Origin: an uncultured Erythrobacter sp. | Lineage (GTDB): Bacteria > Pseudomonadota > Alphaproteobacteria > Sphingomonadales > Sphingomonadaceae | DNA: 64,000 bases | Reading direction: 5' to 3' | Assembly: GCA_947494705.1 (NCBI GenBank) | Contig: CANLVN010000003.1 | Span: forward strand, 434,001-498,000 | Position numbers and translations under genes: made by a program | Notes under the pieces: model-generated | Seen by the model: the letters and a program-made list of their open reading frames with translations, nothing else | The model's database searches: none | Told to the model about the DNA's origin: nothing | Part shown: positions 26,471-33,653 of the stretch, piece by piece | Layout of the letters: every line of letters starts with the position of its first letter | How positions within the stretch are numbered: position 1 is the first letter of the stretch

Positions 26471-26490
26471 AAATACAAGCGTGCAAATGT

Positions 26491-26525
26491 AAAGGGCAGC
26501 TCCGCCCGTCGGGGAACTGCCCTTT
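26491..26525 (-). terminator. Hairpin with T-rich tail, ilvE leader (attenuator-like)
   Basis: AAAGGGCAG (26491-26499) pairs with CTGCCCTTT (26517-26525). On the minus strand the stem is followed by ACATTTGC after its own TTT, a weak intrinsic-terminator pattern. It stands between the 18-codon ORF and ilvE, so it may end a small transcript or act as an attenuator. Confidence 0.5.
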
Positions 26526-26577
26526 GCATGGTCAGCGGCGGTAAGCGCCGCTCACGAAGTCTTACTCGGCGTCTAGA

Positions 26578-26634
26578 TCACCGAATATACCTCGCGCGGA
26601 AACTTGCCGACCTCTCTACTGAACCATGAGACAT
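26578..26634 (-). CDS. 18-codon ORF with near-perfect Shine-Dalgarno (leader peptide candidate)
   Basis: The minus strand reads GAAAGGAGGTGATCC (26650-26636), complementary over 15 nt to the canonical alphaproteobacterial 16S 3' tail, then after a 7-nt spacing from the AGGAGG core an ATG at 26634. The ORF encodes MSHGSVERSASFRARYIR and stops at 26578. It is Arg-rich and has no run of Ile, Leu or Val codons, so a classical branched-chain attenuator is not supported. It may be a leader peptide, a tiny expressed protein or a ribosome-loading site. I know of no family for it. Confidence 0.35.
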   Translation of the reverse strand: MSHGSVERSASFRARYIR

Positions 26635-26635
26635 C

Positions 26636-26650
26636 GGATCACCTCCTTTC
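26636..26650 (-). promoter_or_regulatory. Extended 15-nt Shine-Dalgarno match
   Basis: The sequence is the exact complement of the 16S rRNA 3' end (GGATCACCTCCTTTC), far longer than normal ribosome binding sites here (4-6 nt). Read on the plus strand, the same bases form an anti-Shine-Dalgarno sequence near the 5' side of the putative plus-strand transcript that ends at 26842. Confidence 0.6.
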
Positions 26651-26813
26651 GCGCTTGTAAGCCAAGACCCAGACCGTATCACCGGGGGCCGAGAGCCGCG
26701 TTCGCCGCTGGCCTCACGCACATATTTGAGTCGTTCGCAGGCAGAACACAAGACTTGAATAATACTTTTCCCACGTCATACTCGACCGCCGTTGCGCTAA
26801 AGACGCAAGCCAG

Positions 26814-26842
26814 AACGCCGGAGGGAAACCTCGGGCGTTTTT
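26814..26842 (+). terminator. Intrinsic terminator, plus strand, with no annotated gene upstream
   Basis: AACGCC-G-GAGG, loop GAAA, CCTC-G-GGCGTT, then TTTTT. The U-tract exists only in the plus orientation. No plus-strand protein gene precedes it, which suggests a small RNA transcribed from somewhere between about 26550 and 26750. Confidence 0.7.
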
Positions 26843-26953
26843 CGATTCCGGGACATTTTCGCGGACAGGGCTGTGCACGGCCTGTCGAGAAGCTGTGGAT
26901 ATTAACGTATGGAATCGGAGTCTGCGCCCTGCGCAGGCACCTCCATCCGCGTC

Positions 26954-27508
26954 TTATCGGCAGTCCTCGATCACCCGGCTCACCTCGACCCATGCGGGCA
27001 GGTACAGCGTGCGTGTGCCTTCGACCCCGATGGCAAAGCGGCCCTTCGTGATCGCCATTGCGTCGAGCAGGCGATCATTGGCGGGCAGGGCAACGCTGAC
27101 CGCGTCGCGATCCTGATTGCCCCGCGCATCGAGCGCGCGCGTCGTCGTCTCGGTCCGCACCGTCATCAGCGCCTGATCGAGATTGTTCGCGCCTTCGCGC
27201 ATCAACAACACGCTTCTCGAATTGGCCATGCAGCCGATGGCGAACACGGTGTCTCCCTGGGTCCCGAACCGCGCGATGCTGCCACCATCGACGCTCTCGT
27301 AGAGCCAGGTTCCCGGCGTCTGCGGCGCGTCGAGATAGTTGTCGTAGACTGGTTCCTGCACCGGCGGTGGAGGAGGCGGAGCAGGCGTCGGAGCGGGACG
27401 CTGCACCGGTGGCGGCGCTGGCGCGGGCGGTTCGGCCTGCGGAACACAGGCGGCAAGTCCGAAGGTAAGCGCGATTGCGCCGGCGGCGTGTAGGTAGACG
27501 GCTTTCAT
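26954..27508 (-). CDS. Lipoprotein with proline-rich linker, unknown function
   Basis: 184 residues from ATG 27508. A signal peptide ends in a lipobox (GLAAC, Cys at about 21), followed by a Pro/Ala linker (about 25-55, APAPPPVQ... and PPPPPPVQ) and a C-terminal globular part beginning DNYLDAPQTPGTWLYES. That domain has one Cys in the middle (IGCMANS) and one at the C-terminus (EDCR), possibly a disulfide. The linker length would let the domain cross part of the periplasm from its membrane anchor. No known enzyme motif. Divergent from tlyA with 34 bp between starts. Confidence 0.8.
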   Translation of the reverse strand: MKAVYLHAAGAIALTFGLAACVPQAEPPAPAPPPVQRPAPTPAPPPPPPVQEPVYDNYLDAPQTPGTWLYESVDGGSIARFGTQGDTVFAIGCMANSRSVLLMREGANNLDQALMTVRTETTTRALDARGNQDRDAVSVALPANDRLLDAMAITKGRFAIGVEGTRTLYLPAWVEVSRVIEDCR

Positions 27509-27542
27509 GCTCTCTAAATGCGCGCTAACGGCATTTGGGTCC

Positions 27543-28295
27543 ATGACCAAGCCATCGAAATCCAAAAAGAAACGTGTGGACCACCTTCTGGTCGAGCGTG
27601 AACTCGCCGAAAGCCGCACCCGCGCGCAGGCGCTGGTGATGGCGGGCGTGGTGTTCGCGGGCGAAGAAAAGGTCGCCAAGCCCGGCCAGCAGATTGCCGA
27701 GGACGCCCCGCTCGAAGTGCGCGGGCGCGACCATCCCTGGGTTAGCCGGGGCGGGATCAAGCTTGCGCATGCGATCGAGCATTTCGGGCTGGACCCGAGC
27801 GGCGCGATGGCGATGGATGTCGGTTCTTCGACGGGCGGCTTCACCGATGTGTTGCTGCAGGGCGGGGCCAGCCATGTCTTCGCCGTCGATAGCGGGACGA
27901 ACCAGCTTGCGTGGAAGCTGCGTCAGGACGAACGCGTCACCGTACTCGAACAGACCAGCGCGCGCATCCTGACCCGCGATCACATCACGCGCGATTGCAA
28001 CTGGGTGGTGTGCGATGCGAGTTTTATCGGGCTGGCCAAGGTTCTCGACGTGCCTCTCCAACTGGCTGCACAGCAGTGCCAGCTGGTAGCACTTATCAAA
28101 CCGCAATTCGAAGTCGAGAAAGGCGAGGTCGGCAAAGGCGGCGTGGTCCGCGACCCGGCCCTGCACGAGCGGGTATGCGGCGAGGTTCGCGAATGGTTGG
28201 AAGAACTTGGCTGGGACATCGAAGGGATCGTGACAAGTCCGATTACCGGCCCGCAGGGGAATGTGGAGTTTCTGGTTTCGGCTCGGCGGCAATAG
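27543..28295 (+). CDS. tlyA: TlyA-family 16S/23S rRNA 2'-O-methyltransferase (S4 plus FtsJ-like domains)
   Basis: 250 residues from ATG 27543. The N-terminal S4 RNA-binding domain is RVDHLLVERELAESRTRAQALVMAG, then the linker WVSRGGIKLAHAI, then the Rossmann methyltransferase domain with MDVGSSTGGFTDVLLQGGA (SAM site) and a catalytic K-D-K-E-like set including LIKPQFEV. TlyA 2'-O-methylates cytidines on both subunits in mycobacteria and sets capreomycin sensitivity; a haemolysin label in old annotations is misleading. The upstream in-frame start at 27507 would overlap the divergent lipoprotein start. Confidence 0.9.
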   Translation: MTKPSKSKKKRVDHLLVERELAESRTRAQALVMAGVVFAGEEKVAKPGQQIAEDAPLEVRGRDHPWVSRGGIKLAHAIEHFGLDPSGAMAMDVGSSTGGFTDVLLQGGASHVFAVDSGTNQLAWKLRQDERVTVLEQTSARILTRDHITRDCNWVVCDASFIGLAKVLDVPLQLAAQQCQLVALIKPQFEVEKGEVGKGGVVRDPALHERVCGEVREWLEELGWDIEGIVTSPITGPQGNVEFLVSARRQ

Positions 28296-28310
28296 CTCGC
28301 CTATACGCGA

Positions 28311-28967
28311 TCATAGCTCCAAACTTCCCAGTTTCGCATCCAGATCGATCGGCATCGAAGACAGCACCTCGACCCCGCTCACCCTTTCATAGGCCGCTTC
28401 GCTGCCATGTTCGGCCACCAGTTCGGCATGGCGCGCATCGCGCATCCGCAGCAACTCGGCGATTTCGTCGCGGTAGAGCGCGACCATCGCGGTGACGAAG
28501 CGGTTGACGAGGTCGTCTTCCTGCGTGTGATCGACGTTGAAGTCGGGCAGGTGCTCGATCATCACATCGGCTGGATAGAGGAATTCGTTGGTGACGAAGC
28601 GGTTCACCGTGAACCAGCTGCGCGGGACGCCATCAGGGTCGATCGACAGGCAAACCAGATGCGTGACATGCGCGCGTGCCTTTTCTCCCTGCGGTGGCCA
28701 GACCTTGGGCTCCAGCCCGTCGGGTAACTGGCTGCGGTGGAGGAAGAGATGGAAGTGCCCATGCTCGCCTGTATCGCGGTGGCCCGCCGCATGAGCGTGG
28801 TAGTACCAGCGGGACTTGCAAAATTTGTCGCGCGCATCCTTCACCGGATAGTGCGTCCAGAACGTCGCGCCTGCTTCGGGCACGACGCGCAGCATCAGCG
28901 GTTTTCCCTCCCGCGCCATCTGCGTGATGGTCTCCATAATGACATGCGCGGCTTCGACCTGTGTCAT
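28311..28967 (-). CDS. Conserved hypothetical protein, DUF6969-like
   Basis: 218 residues from ATG 28967. The histidine-rich core YYHAHAAGHRDTGEHGHFHLFLHR near residues 55-78 resembles a conserved proteobacterial family of unknown function that I associate with DUF6969. The clustered histidines could bind a metal but no activity is known. No signal peptide or membrane segment. The TTG at 29003 is in frame but less likely. The 3' end faces tlyA tail-to-tail with 15 bp between. Confidence 0.7.
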   Translation of the reverse strand: MTQVEAAHVIMETITQMAREGKPLMLRVVPEAGATFWTHYPVKDARDKFCKSRWYYHAHAAGHRDTGEHGHFHLFLHRSQLPDGLEPKVWPPQGEKARAHVTHLVCLSIDPDGVPRSWFTVNRFVTNEFLYPADVMIEHLPDFNVDHTQEDDLVNRFVTAMVALYRDEIAELLRMRDARHAELVAEHGSEAAYERVSGVEVLSSMPIDLDAKLGSLEL

Positions 28968-28980
28968 AAGCGGTTGACTA

Positions 28981-29022
28981 GAAAAGAAAACGGCCGGCGA
29001 CAACTCTCGTCATCGCCGGCCG
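28981..29022 (-). terminator. Intrinsic terminator of the Met/Glu-repeat lipoprotein gene
   Basis: On the minus strand a 10-bp perfect stem (CGGCCGGCGA/TCGCCGGCCG, arms 28991-29000 and 29013-29022, loop 12 nt) is followed by TTTTCTTTTC. This is a textbook Rho-independent terminator 35 bp after the lipoprotein stop. Confidence 0.88.
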
Positions 29023-29056
29023 GTTAACTGCCTTGCGGCAAATTTTGGTCGATGGC

Positions 29057-29323
29057 TTACTCGGCCATTTCTTCTTCGGCCATTTCTTCGCTGTCTTCGG
29101 CCATTTCCTCGCCTTCTGCAGCCATCGTCTCGCCTTCTTCGGCCATCATGGCGCCGTCTTCGGCCATCATGTCGCCCTCTTCAGCCATCATCTCGCCATC
29201 TTCGGCGACGGCGGTGGTGTCGGCTTCGGTGGCGGCGTCCTCAGCGGGAGCCGAGCATGCTGCGGTAGCAAGGGCGAGGCCGCCCGAAACAGCAAGCATC
29301 GAAGCGAAGTTGGTCTTTTTCAT
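29057..29323 (-). CDS. Small acidic Met/Glu-repeat lipoprotein
   Basis: 88 residues: signal peptide MKKTNFASMLAVSGGLALATAAC with a TAAC lipobox (Cys 23), then a low-complexity tail built of about nine imperfect units like MMAEEGD, MMAEDGA and EEMAEDSEEMAE. The mature part is almost entirely Met, Ala, Glu, Asp and Gly, so very acidic, with paired methionines at 7-residue intervals. Such sequences could bind Cu(I) through Met or cations through carboxylates, but nothing proves it. A good Shine-Dalgarno (AAGGGGGAA) and a strong terminator indicate a real, independently transcribed gene. Confidence 0.8.
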   Translation of the reverse strand: MKKTNFASMLAVSGGLALATAACSAPAEDAATEADTTAVAEDGEMMAEEGDMMAEDGAMMAEEGETMAAEGEEMAEDSEEMAEEEMAE

Positions 29324-29639
29324 AAGAGTAATTCCCCCTTATCCGGTCCCGCCGCATCGCGCTTGGGTCCGGAAATGTGGTCAGGGCGCGAATGGTCGCA
29401 TCCCGCCACGCCACGCCCCCGAATCGCGGCAGGAATGAGGCAACGCTATCACAACGAAGCCACGACGCACATATCCTTGTGACAGCGCGCGCGAAGTGCC
29501 TCATACCTGGGCAGGGCCGGTGCCGTGAGGCCCGCGCATTTGGCGGCTCAGCGACGCTTGTGTATCGAGCGTAACGTGAATGGCCAGTCCCGAATCGCGT
29601 GGGGTAGGGCCGGGGGCAGTCTTTCGCGATGGAGACGTG
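29324..29639. other. Divergent intergenic region between repeat lipoprotein and tspO
   Basis: 316 bp without a gene. It contains a large imperfect dyad from 29435 to 29504: outer arms ATGAGGCA/TGCCTCAT and inner arms GCT-A-TCACAA/TTGTGA-C-AGC. A weak promoter-like pair TTGGCG (29540-29545) and TATCGA (29563-29568), spacer 17, could drive tspO. Confidence 0.45.
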
Positions 29640-30191
29640 ATGAACTTTCTGGCTTCCAAGTCACAATTGCGGGCGAGCTTCCTGCGCTGGGCGCTGTTTC
29701 TCGTACCGCTGACCGTGCTGCTGGGCTTTACCGCAGGACAGATCGCAGGGCCTGATACCGCATGGTTCCAGTCACTCGAAAAGCCCGCGATTTACCCGCC
29801 GCCCGCCGCGTTCGGGATCGTGTGGGGGATCCTTTATGCCGTGGTCGGCGCCGCGCTCGCTCTGGTGGTCAGTGCATGGGGCGCGCATGGACGGGGCGTG
29901 GCGATCATCCTTTTTGCGCTGCATTTCATCGGCAACCTCGCCTGGACGCCGGTGTTCTTCGGGATGCAGGACATGTGGCTGGGCCTCTATGTGCTGATAT
30001 ATGTCGTGGTCACCCTGCTGATCGTCATCGCGGCCTTCTGGCGGGTGCGTAAGCTGGCGGCGCTGCTGATGCTGCCCTATCTGGCCTGGGTCCTGTTTGC
30101 GACCGCGCTCAACTGGCAATTCATCGTGGCCAACCCTGACGGCGGCGAAGATGTCGCGGAAGATCGCGCGGTGGAACGCATCGAGTTTTGA
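29640..30191 (+). CDS. tspO: TspO/MBR-family tryptophan-rich sensory protein
   Basis: 183 residues with five transmembrane helices. Family landmarks: WFQSLEKPAIYPPPAAFGIVW (helix 1-2 loop, normally WY..L.KP.W.PP...F...W), ALHFIGNLAWTPVFFG and the C-terminal LAWVLFATALNWQFIVAN. TspO binds porphyrins and in alphaproteobacteria modulates tetrapyrrole and photosynthesis gene expression. The start ATG 29640 lies just after GGAGACG. Unlike most homologues it has an acidic tail of about 18 residues (PDGGEDVAEDRAVERIEF). Confidence 0.9.
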   Translation: MNFLASKSQLRASFLRWALFLVPLTVLLGFTAGQIAGPDTAWFQSLEKPAIYPPPAAFGIVWGILYAVVGAALALVVSAWGAHGRGVAIILFALHFIGNLAWTPVFFGMQDMWLGLYVLIYVVVTLLIVIAAFWRVRKLAALLMLPYLAWVLFATALNWQFIVANPDGGEDVAEDRAVERIEF

Positions 30192-30253
30192 GACGGACGC
30201 TCGCGCGAACAAAAATCTTGCCCAAAGCGCGCTCGCTCGCCACATAGCCATTC

Positions 30254-30505
30254 ATGCAAAGCCAGAACCCGATCATCGCCGACTTCGTCAAACTCGCCAA
30301 CAGCGCCGCTGGCACCATGGCGGGCATGACCCGCGAAGCACGTGAAAGCGCGCGTGAGCGGGTGCGAGAGGCGATGGGCGGCATGGACTTCGTCAGCCGT
30401 GAGGAATTCGAGACGGTAAAAGCCATGGCGCAAAAGGCCCGCGAACAGGCCGACGCCCTCGAAAAACGCGTCGCCGCGCTCGAAGCGAAGCACAAGGGCG
30501 AATAG
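30254..30505 (+). CDS. ubiK: Ubiquinone biosynthesis accessory factor UbiK (BMFP, YqiC family)
   Basis: 83-residue mostly helical protein. The N-terminal amphipathic helix (QSQNPIIADFVKLANSAAGTMAGMTREA) and the C-terminal coiled coil (FVSREEFETVKAMAQKAREQADALEKRVAALE) match the membrane-fusogenic BMFP family. UbiK assists the ubiquinone biosynthesis complex in the cytoplasm near the membrane. It sits 62 bp downstream of tspO on the same strand. The short length and composition exclude most alternatives. Confidence 0.88.
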   Translation: MQSQNPIIADFVKLANSAAGTMAGMTREARESARERVREAMGGMDFVSREEFETVKAMAQKAREQADALEKRVAALEAKHKGE

Positions 30506-30604
30506 CCCGCCGGGGCATCGACGGCCCCGCTCAAACTGATAATCAGCAATATTGGCGCACTTTCCAGCCTTTCCCGGTTCATGCAGGGAAAGGAAGGTCT
30601 TGCC

Positions 30605-30850
30605 ATGTTCACTCAACTCAATCCTCCGATCCCGCTACACGTTCTGGGGCGGGGAGATGGTCATGCGCTGGGCGTCATCGACTATGGTCAGGAGCACAAC
30701 CTGCTGTGGGTAACCGCGATCGATGCAACCGGAGAGGTTTGGTGCGCTCCCAACCCCGAAGTTCGGATGCAGAAGAACTGGTCGATAGGCCGCAGCGAAG
30801 GGATTGCGGTCAAGGCATCGAAGGAAGCCCTGGCGGGTTCGCAGTCCTGA
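30605..30850 (+). CDS. Small conserved hypothetical protein
   Basis: 81 residues from ATG 30605 with a good upstream GGAAAGGAAGG. Composition is that of a soluble beta-rich protein: PIPLHVLGRGDGHALGVIDYGQEHNLLWVTAI then WCAPNPEVRMQKNWSIGR. I do not recognise a named family, though the sequence looks conserved rather than random. The gene lies 23 bp before recO and 99 bp after ubiK, in line with both. Confidence 0.65.
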   Translation: MFTQLNPPIPLHVLGRGDGHALGVIDYGQEHNLLWVTAIDATGEVWCAPNPEVRMQKNWSIGRSEGIAVKASKEALAGSQS

Positions 30851-30873
30851 CCATATCCGGCTAGACAGGCCCG

Positions 30874-31476
30874 ATGAACCTGCGCGCCCCCGCCATCCTC
30901 ATTGCCAGCCGACCGCATGGCGAAACCGCCAGCATCGCGCGTATGCTGACCGAAGAGCACGGTCTCGTCGCGGGCTATGTCGCAGGCGGGCGAGGGCGGC
31001 AGCTGCGGCCTGTCCTGATACCCGGCAACAGCATCGAACTCGACCTGCGAAGCAAGTCCGATGCGCAATTGCCCTTCGCCAAAATCGAACTGGTCGCCAG
31101 TCGCGCGCCTTGGATGACCGAGCCTTTGCCCGCCGCCGCGATCCAGTGGGCCTGCGCGCTCACCGCCTCAACGCTGCCCGAACGCAACCCCTATCCTGCG
31201 CTTTACAGCGCGCTCGACGGCCTGCTCGATGCGGTCTGCCATGCGCCCTCGGCGCGCGGATGGCTGGCGGCCATGGTGGCTTACGAGGCGATGTTGCTGC
31301 GCGAGCTTGGCTATGGCGGTGGCAAGCCCGACATGGCCGCTGATCTGCCGACCCAGTTCGATGCCTTCCGACAGCTTCACCGGCCGATCCGCGACTACCT
31401 GCTTGCCGGGAACCCGCGCGATGTTATGGCAGCGCGAGTTGCGCTCGGTGAAAGACTGGCGCGGATGATCGAGTGA
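30874..31476 (+). CDS. recO: DNA repair protein RecO
   Basis: 200 residues. The N-terminal OB-fold carries IASRPHGETASIARMLTEEHGLVAGYVAGGRGR, the RecO signature, and the helical C-terminal domain ends in GERLARMIE. RecO anneals SSB-coated ssDNA and loads RecA with RecR. The protein is shorter than E. coli RecO (about 240), and the zinc-finger cysteines found in some homologues are missing, as in many alphaproteobacteria. The stop is 7 bp before the leuB start, so they may share a transcript. Confidence 0.88.
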   Translation: MNLRAPAILIASRPHGETASIARMLTEEHGLVAGYVAGGRGRQLRPVLIPGNSIELDLRSKSDAQLPFAKIELVASRAPWMTEPLPAAAIQWACALTASTLPERNPYPALYSALDGLLDAVCHAPSARGWLAAMVAYEAMLLRELGYGGGKPDMAADLPTQFDAFRQLHRPIRDYLLAGNPRDVMAARVALGERLARMIE

Positions 31477-31483
31477 GGGTTCT

Positions 31484-32548
31484 ATGAAAGTTGCAATCCT
31501 GCCGGGCGACGGCATCGGCCCCGAAGTAACCAGACAGGCGTTGCGCGTGCTCGAGGCGCTGTCGCTCCCCGGACTCACCCTGTTCGAGGGCGATGTTGGC
31601 GGCGCGGCCTATCACCGCCACGGCCACCCGCTGCCCGAAGAAACGCTGACCATGGCAAAGGAATGCGACGCCGTGCTGTTCGGAGCGGTGGGCGATCCGA
31701 CCTGCGACAAGCTCGACCGGCACCTGCGGCCCGAACAGGCTATTCTGGGTCTGCGCAAGGAACTCGCCCTGTTCGCCAATCTGCGACCTGCGAAAGTCTA
31801 TCCCGGCCTCGAACACCTCTCTCCCCTGAAGCCGGAAATCGCCGCGCAGATGGACATGATGATCGTGCGAGAACTGACCGGCGACGTCTATTTCGGCGAC
31901 AAGGGTACGAGGGCCGCGACCGACGGTTCGGACGAGGGCTGGGACATGATGTCCTATAGCGAGACCGAAGTGCGCCGGATCGCTCACGTCGCCTTCCGCA
32001 CGTCGCGCGCCCGCGGTGACAAGCATCGCGTGACCAGCGTCGACAAGGCCAACGTCCTGGAAACCAGCCAGGTGTGGCGAGACACGGTGATCGCGGCTGC
32101 CGACTCGCATCCCGACATCGCGCTCAGCCACATGTATGTCGACAACGCCGCGATGCAGATCATCACCAATCCGGGCGGTTTCGGGGTGATCCTGACGGGC
32201 AACCTGTTCGGTGACATACTGTCCGACCTTGCCAGCGCAGCCGTGGGTTCGATCGGTCTGCTGGCGAGCGCCTCCATGGGTGAGCGGCAGACGGCGCATG
32301 GCACGTTCGGTCTCTATGAACCGATCCACGGCAGCGCGCCGGATATTGCGGGACAGGGGATCGCGAACCCGATGGCGACCATTCTCTCGGCGGCGATGAT
32401 GCTGCGGCATTCCTTCGGCAAGGAGGCAGAGGCGGCGCGGATCGAGGCGGCGGTCGAAGGCGCGCTGGCCGACGGCGTGATGGGCCGCGATCTGGGCGGA
32501 GAACACGGCACCGAAGCCATTGGCGCGGCGGTGCTGGAGCGGCTTTGA
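31484..32548 (+). CDS. leuB: 3-isopropylmalate dehydrogenase
   Basis: 354 residues. Converts 3-isopropylmalate to 2-oxoisocaproate (after decarboxylation) with NAD+ in leucine biosynthesis. Signatures: ILPGDGIGPEVTRQALRVLE, the substrate Arg region LRPEQAILGLRKELALFANLRPAKV, VRELTGDVYFGDKG, DKANVLETSQVWRD and the metal/NAD region IITNPGGFGVILTGNLFGDILSDLAS, GSIGLLASASMG and FGLYEPIHGSAPDIAG. Everything matches the LeuB rather than the isocitrate or tartrate branch. leuCD are not in the window; leuB stands next to recO. Confidence 0.96.
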   Translation: MKVAILPGDGIGPEVTRQALRVLEALSLPGLTLFEGDVGGAAYHRHGHPLPEETLTMAKECDAVLFGAVGDPTCDKLDRHLRPEQAILGLRKELALFANLRPAKVYPGLEHLSPLKPEIAAQMDMMIVRELTGDVYFGDKGTRAATDGSDEGWDMMSYSETEVRRIAHVAFRTSRARGDKHRVTSVDKANVLETSQVWRDTVIAAADSHPDIALSHMYVDNAAMQIITNPGGFGVILTGNLFGDILSDLASAAVGSIGLLASASMGERQTAHGTFGLYEPIHGSAPDIAGQGIANPMATILSAAMMLRHSFGKEAEAARIEAAVEGALADGVMGRDLGGEHGTEAIGAAVLERL

Positions 32549-32558
32549 CGCTTCTGGC

Positions 32559-33650
32559 GTGACCCTCCAGCTCGCTATTATCCTGCCCACGCTCAACGAG
32601 AGCGGCAACCTTGCGCCTCTGGTCGAACGCATCGACAGTGCCCTGGGTGCGAGTGGGTGGGAAGTGATCGTGGTCGACGACAATTCCACCGATGGCACCG
32701 CCGACGAAGCGCGCGCGCTGGCCCTTGCCGATCCACGTGTGAGAGTGATCCAGCGGATCGGGCGGCGGGGCCTGGCGAGCGCCGCGATCGAGGGCTTCTG
32801 CGCGACGCCTGCGCCCTATGCCGCGGTGATGGATGCCGACCACCAGCACGATCCCGCGCTGCTGCCGAACATGCTCGCGGCGCTGACCGCTGGCGAGGCG
32901 GATGTCTGCGTCGCCTCGCGCTTTGCCGAAGGGGCGAGCACGCAAGGCTGGGACGCGCCCGAGCGTGAGCGGCTTTCCGGTTTCGCAAACCGCATCGCCC
33001 GCGCGATGACAGGGGTCGAATTGAGCGATCCGATGAGCGGCTATTTCATGCTGCCAACGGCAACCGCGCGCGCACTTGCGCCGCGTCTGTCGGGGATCGG
33101 CTTCAAGATCCTGCTAGACCTGCTCGCAACCGCCGCCCGGCCGATGCGGGTCAAGGAGTTCCCCCTGAACTTCGCTGCGCGCCGCGCCGGAACCAGCAAG
33201 CTCGACCGCGCTGTTGCCTTCGATTTCCTGGCCGGGCTTTACGACAAGACCATCGGGCGGATCGTCCCGACGCGCTTTGCGCTGTTCGGCACCGTCGGGG
33301 CGCTGGGCGTCGTGGTTCACTTCATCGTGCTGGCGACCCTGTATCCGGGCATGACCGCAACCTTCTGGAAGGCGCAGCTTGGCGCGGTGCTGGTCGCGAT
33401 GAGCTTCAATTTCTGGCTCAACAACGCGCTGACCTATCGCGACCAGCGACTGACAGGGGCGGGGCAGATCGTGCGCGGTTGGGCGGGTTTCGTGGCGACA
33501 TGCGCGGTGGGCGGCTTCGCCAATGTCGCGGTGGCAACGCTGCTGGAGGCTCAAGGACTTGTGTGGCCGCTCGCCGCGCTGGCGGGCATCCTGATCGGGT
33601 CGGTGTGGAACTACGCGCTGTCGAGCCGCTTCGTCTGGGGTCGGTACTGA
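32559..33650 (+). CDS. Polyprenyl-phosphate glycosyltransferase with GtrA-like membrane domain
   Basis: 363 residues from GTG 32559. The N-terminal GT2 domain (1-230) resembles dolichol/polyprenyl-phosphate mannose synthase: LAIILPTLNESGNLAPLVERI, EVIVVDDNSTDGTADEA, VMDADHQHDPALLP and ANRIARAMTG...DPMSGYFML. The C-terminal 120 residues form four membrane helices of the GtrA/DPMS type (FALFGTVGALGVVVHFIV...SFNFWLNNALTYRD). It should load mannose or glucose onto undecaprenyl phosphate. The gene ends 3 bp from the stop of a convergent PMT-type transferase, a likely user of the product. Confidence 0.9.
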   Translation: MTLQLAIILPTLNESGNLAPLVERIDSALGASGWEVIVVDDNSTDGTADEARALALADPRVRVIQRIGRRGLASAAIEGFCATPAPYAAVMDADHQHDPALLPNMLAALTAGEADVCVASRFAEGASTQGWDAPERERLSGFANRIARAMTGVELSDPMSGYFMLPTATARALAPRLSGIGFKILLDLLATAARPMRVKEFPLNFAARRAGTSKLDRAVAFDFLAGLYDKTIGRIVPTRFALFGTVGALGVVVHFIVLATLYPGMTATFWKAQLGAVLVAMSFNFWLNNALTYRDQRLTGAGQIVRGWAGFVATCAVGGFANVAVATLLEAQGLVWPLAALAGILIGSVWNYALSSRFVWGRY

Positions 33651-33653
33651 GGC

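Larger units (their letters stand above)
26352..26953. other. 600-bp intergenic region upstream of ilvE, structured
   Basis: No convincing long gene. Reading on the minus strand toward ilvE it holds an exceptional Shine-Dalgarno and an 18-codon ORF (26650-26578), then hairpins at 26552-26534, 26525-26491, 26470-26449 and about 26438-26410. On the plus strand it ends with an intrinsic terminator at 26814-26842, so a small plus-strand transcript is possible. A near-palindrome (GACAGG...CCTGTC, 26869-26891) follows, close to the end of the minus-strand lipoprotein gene. Confidence 0.6.

Noticed and set aside
26636..26650. Remnant of 16S rRNA
   Set aside because: Only the 15-nt tail matches and nothing upstream resembles helix 45; the orientation fits a strong ribosome binding site better.
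26890..26906. DnaA box (ATATCCACA-like)
   Set aside because: A single 8-of-9 match without other boxes or an AT-rich unwinding region.
26679..26993. 104-codon minus-strand ORF between ilvE and the lipoprotein
   Set aside because: No ribosome binding site, no protein-like pattern, and it crosses the terminator and the end of the lipoprotein gene region.
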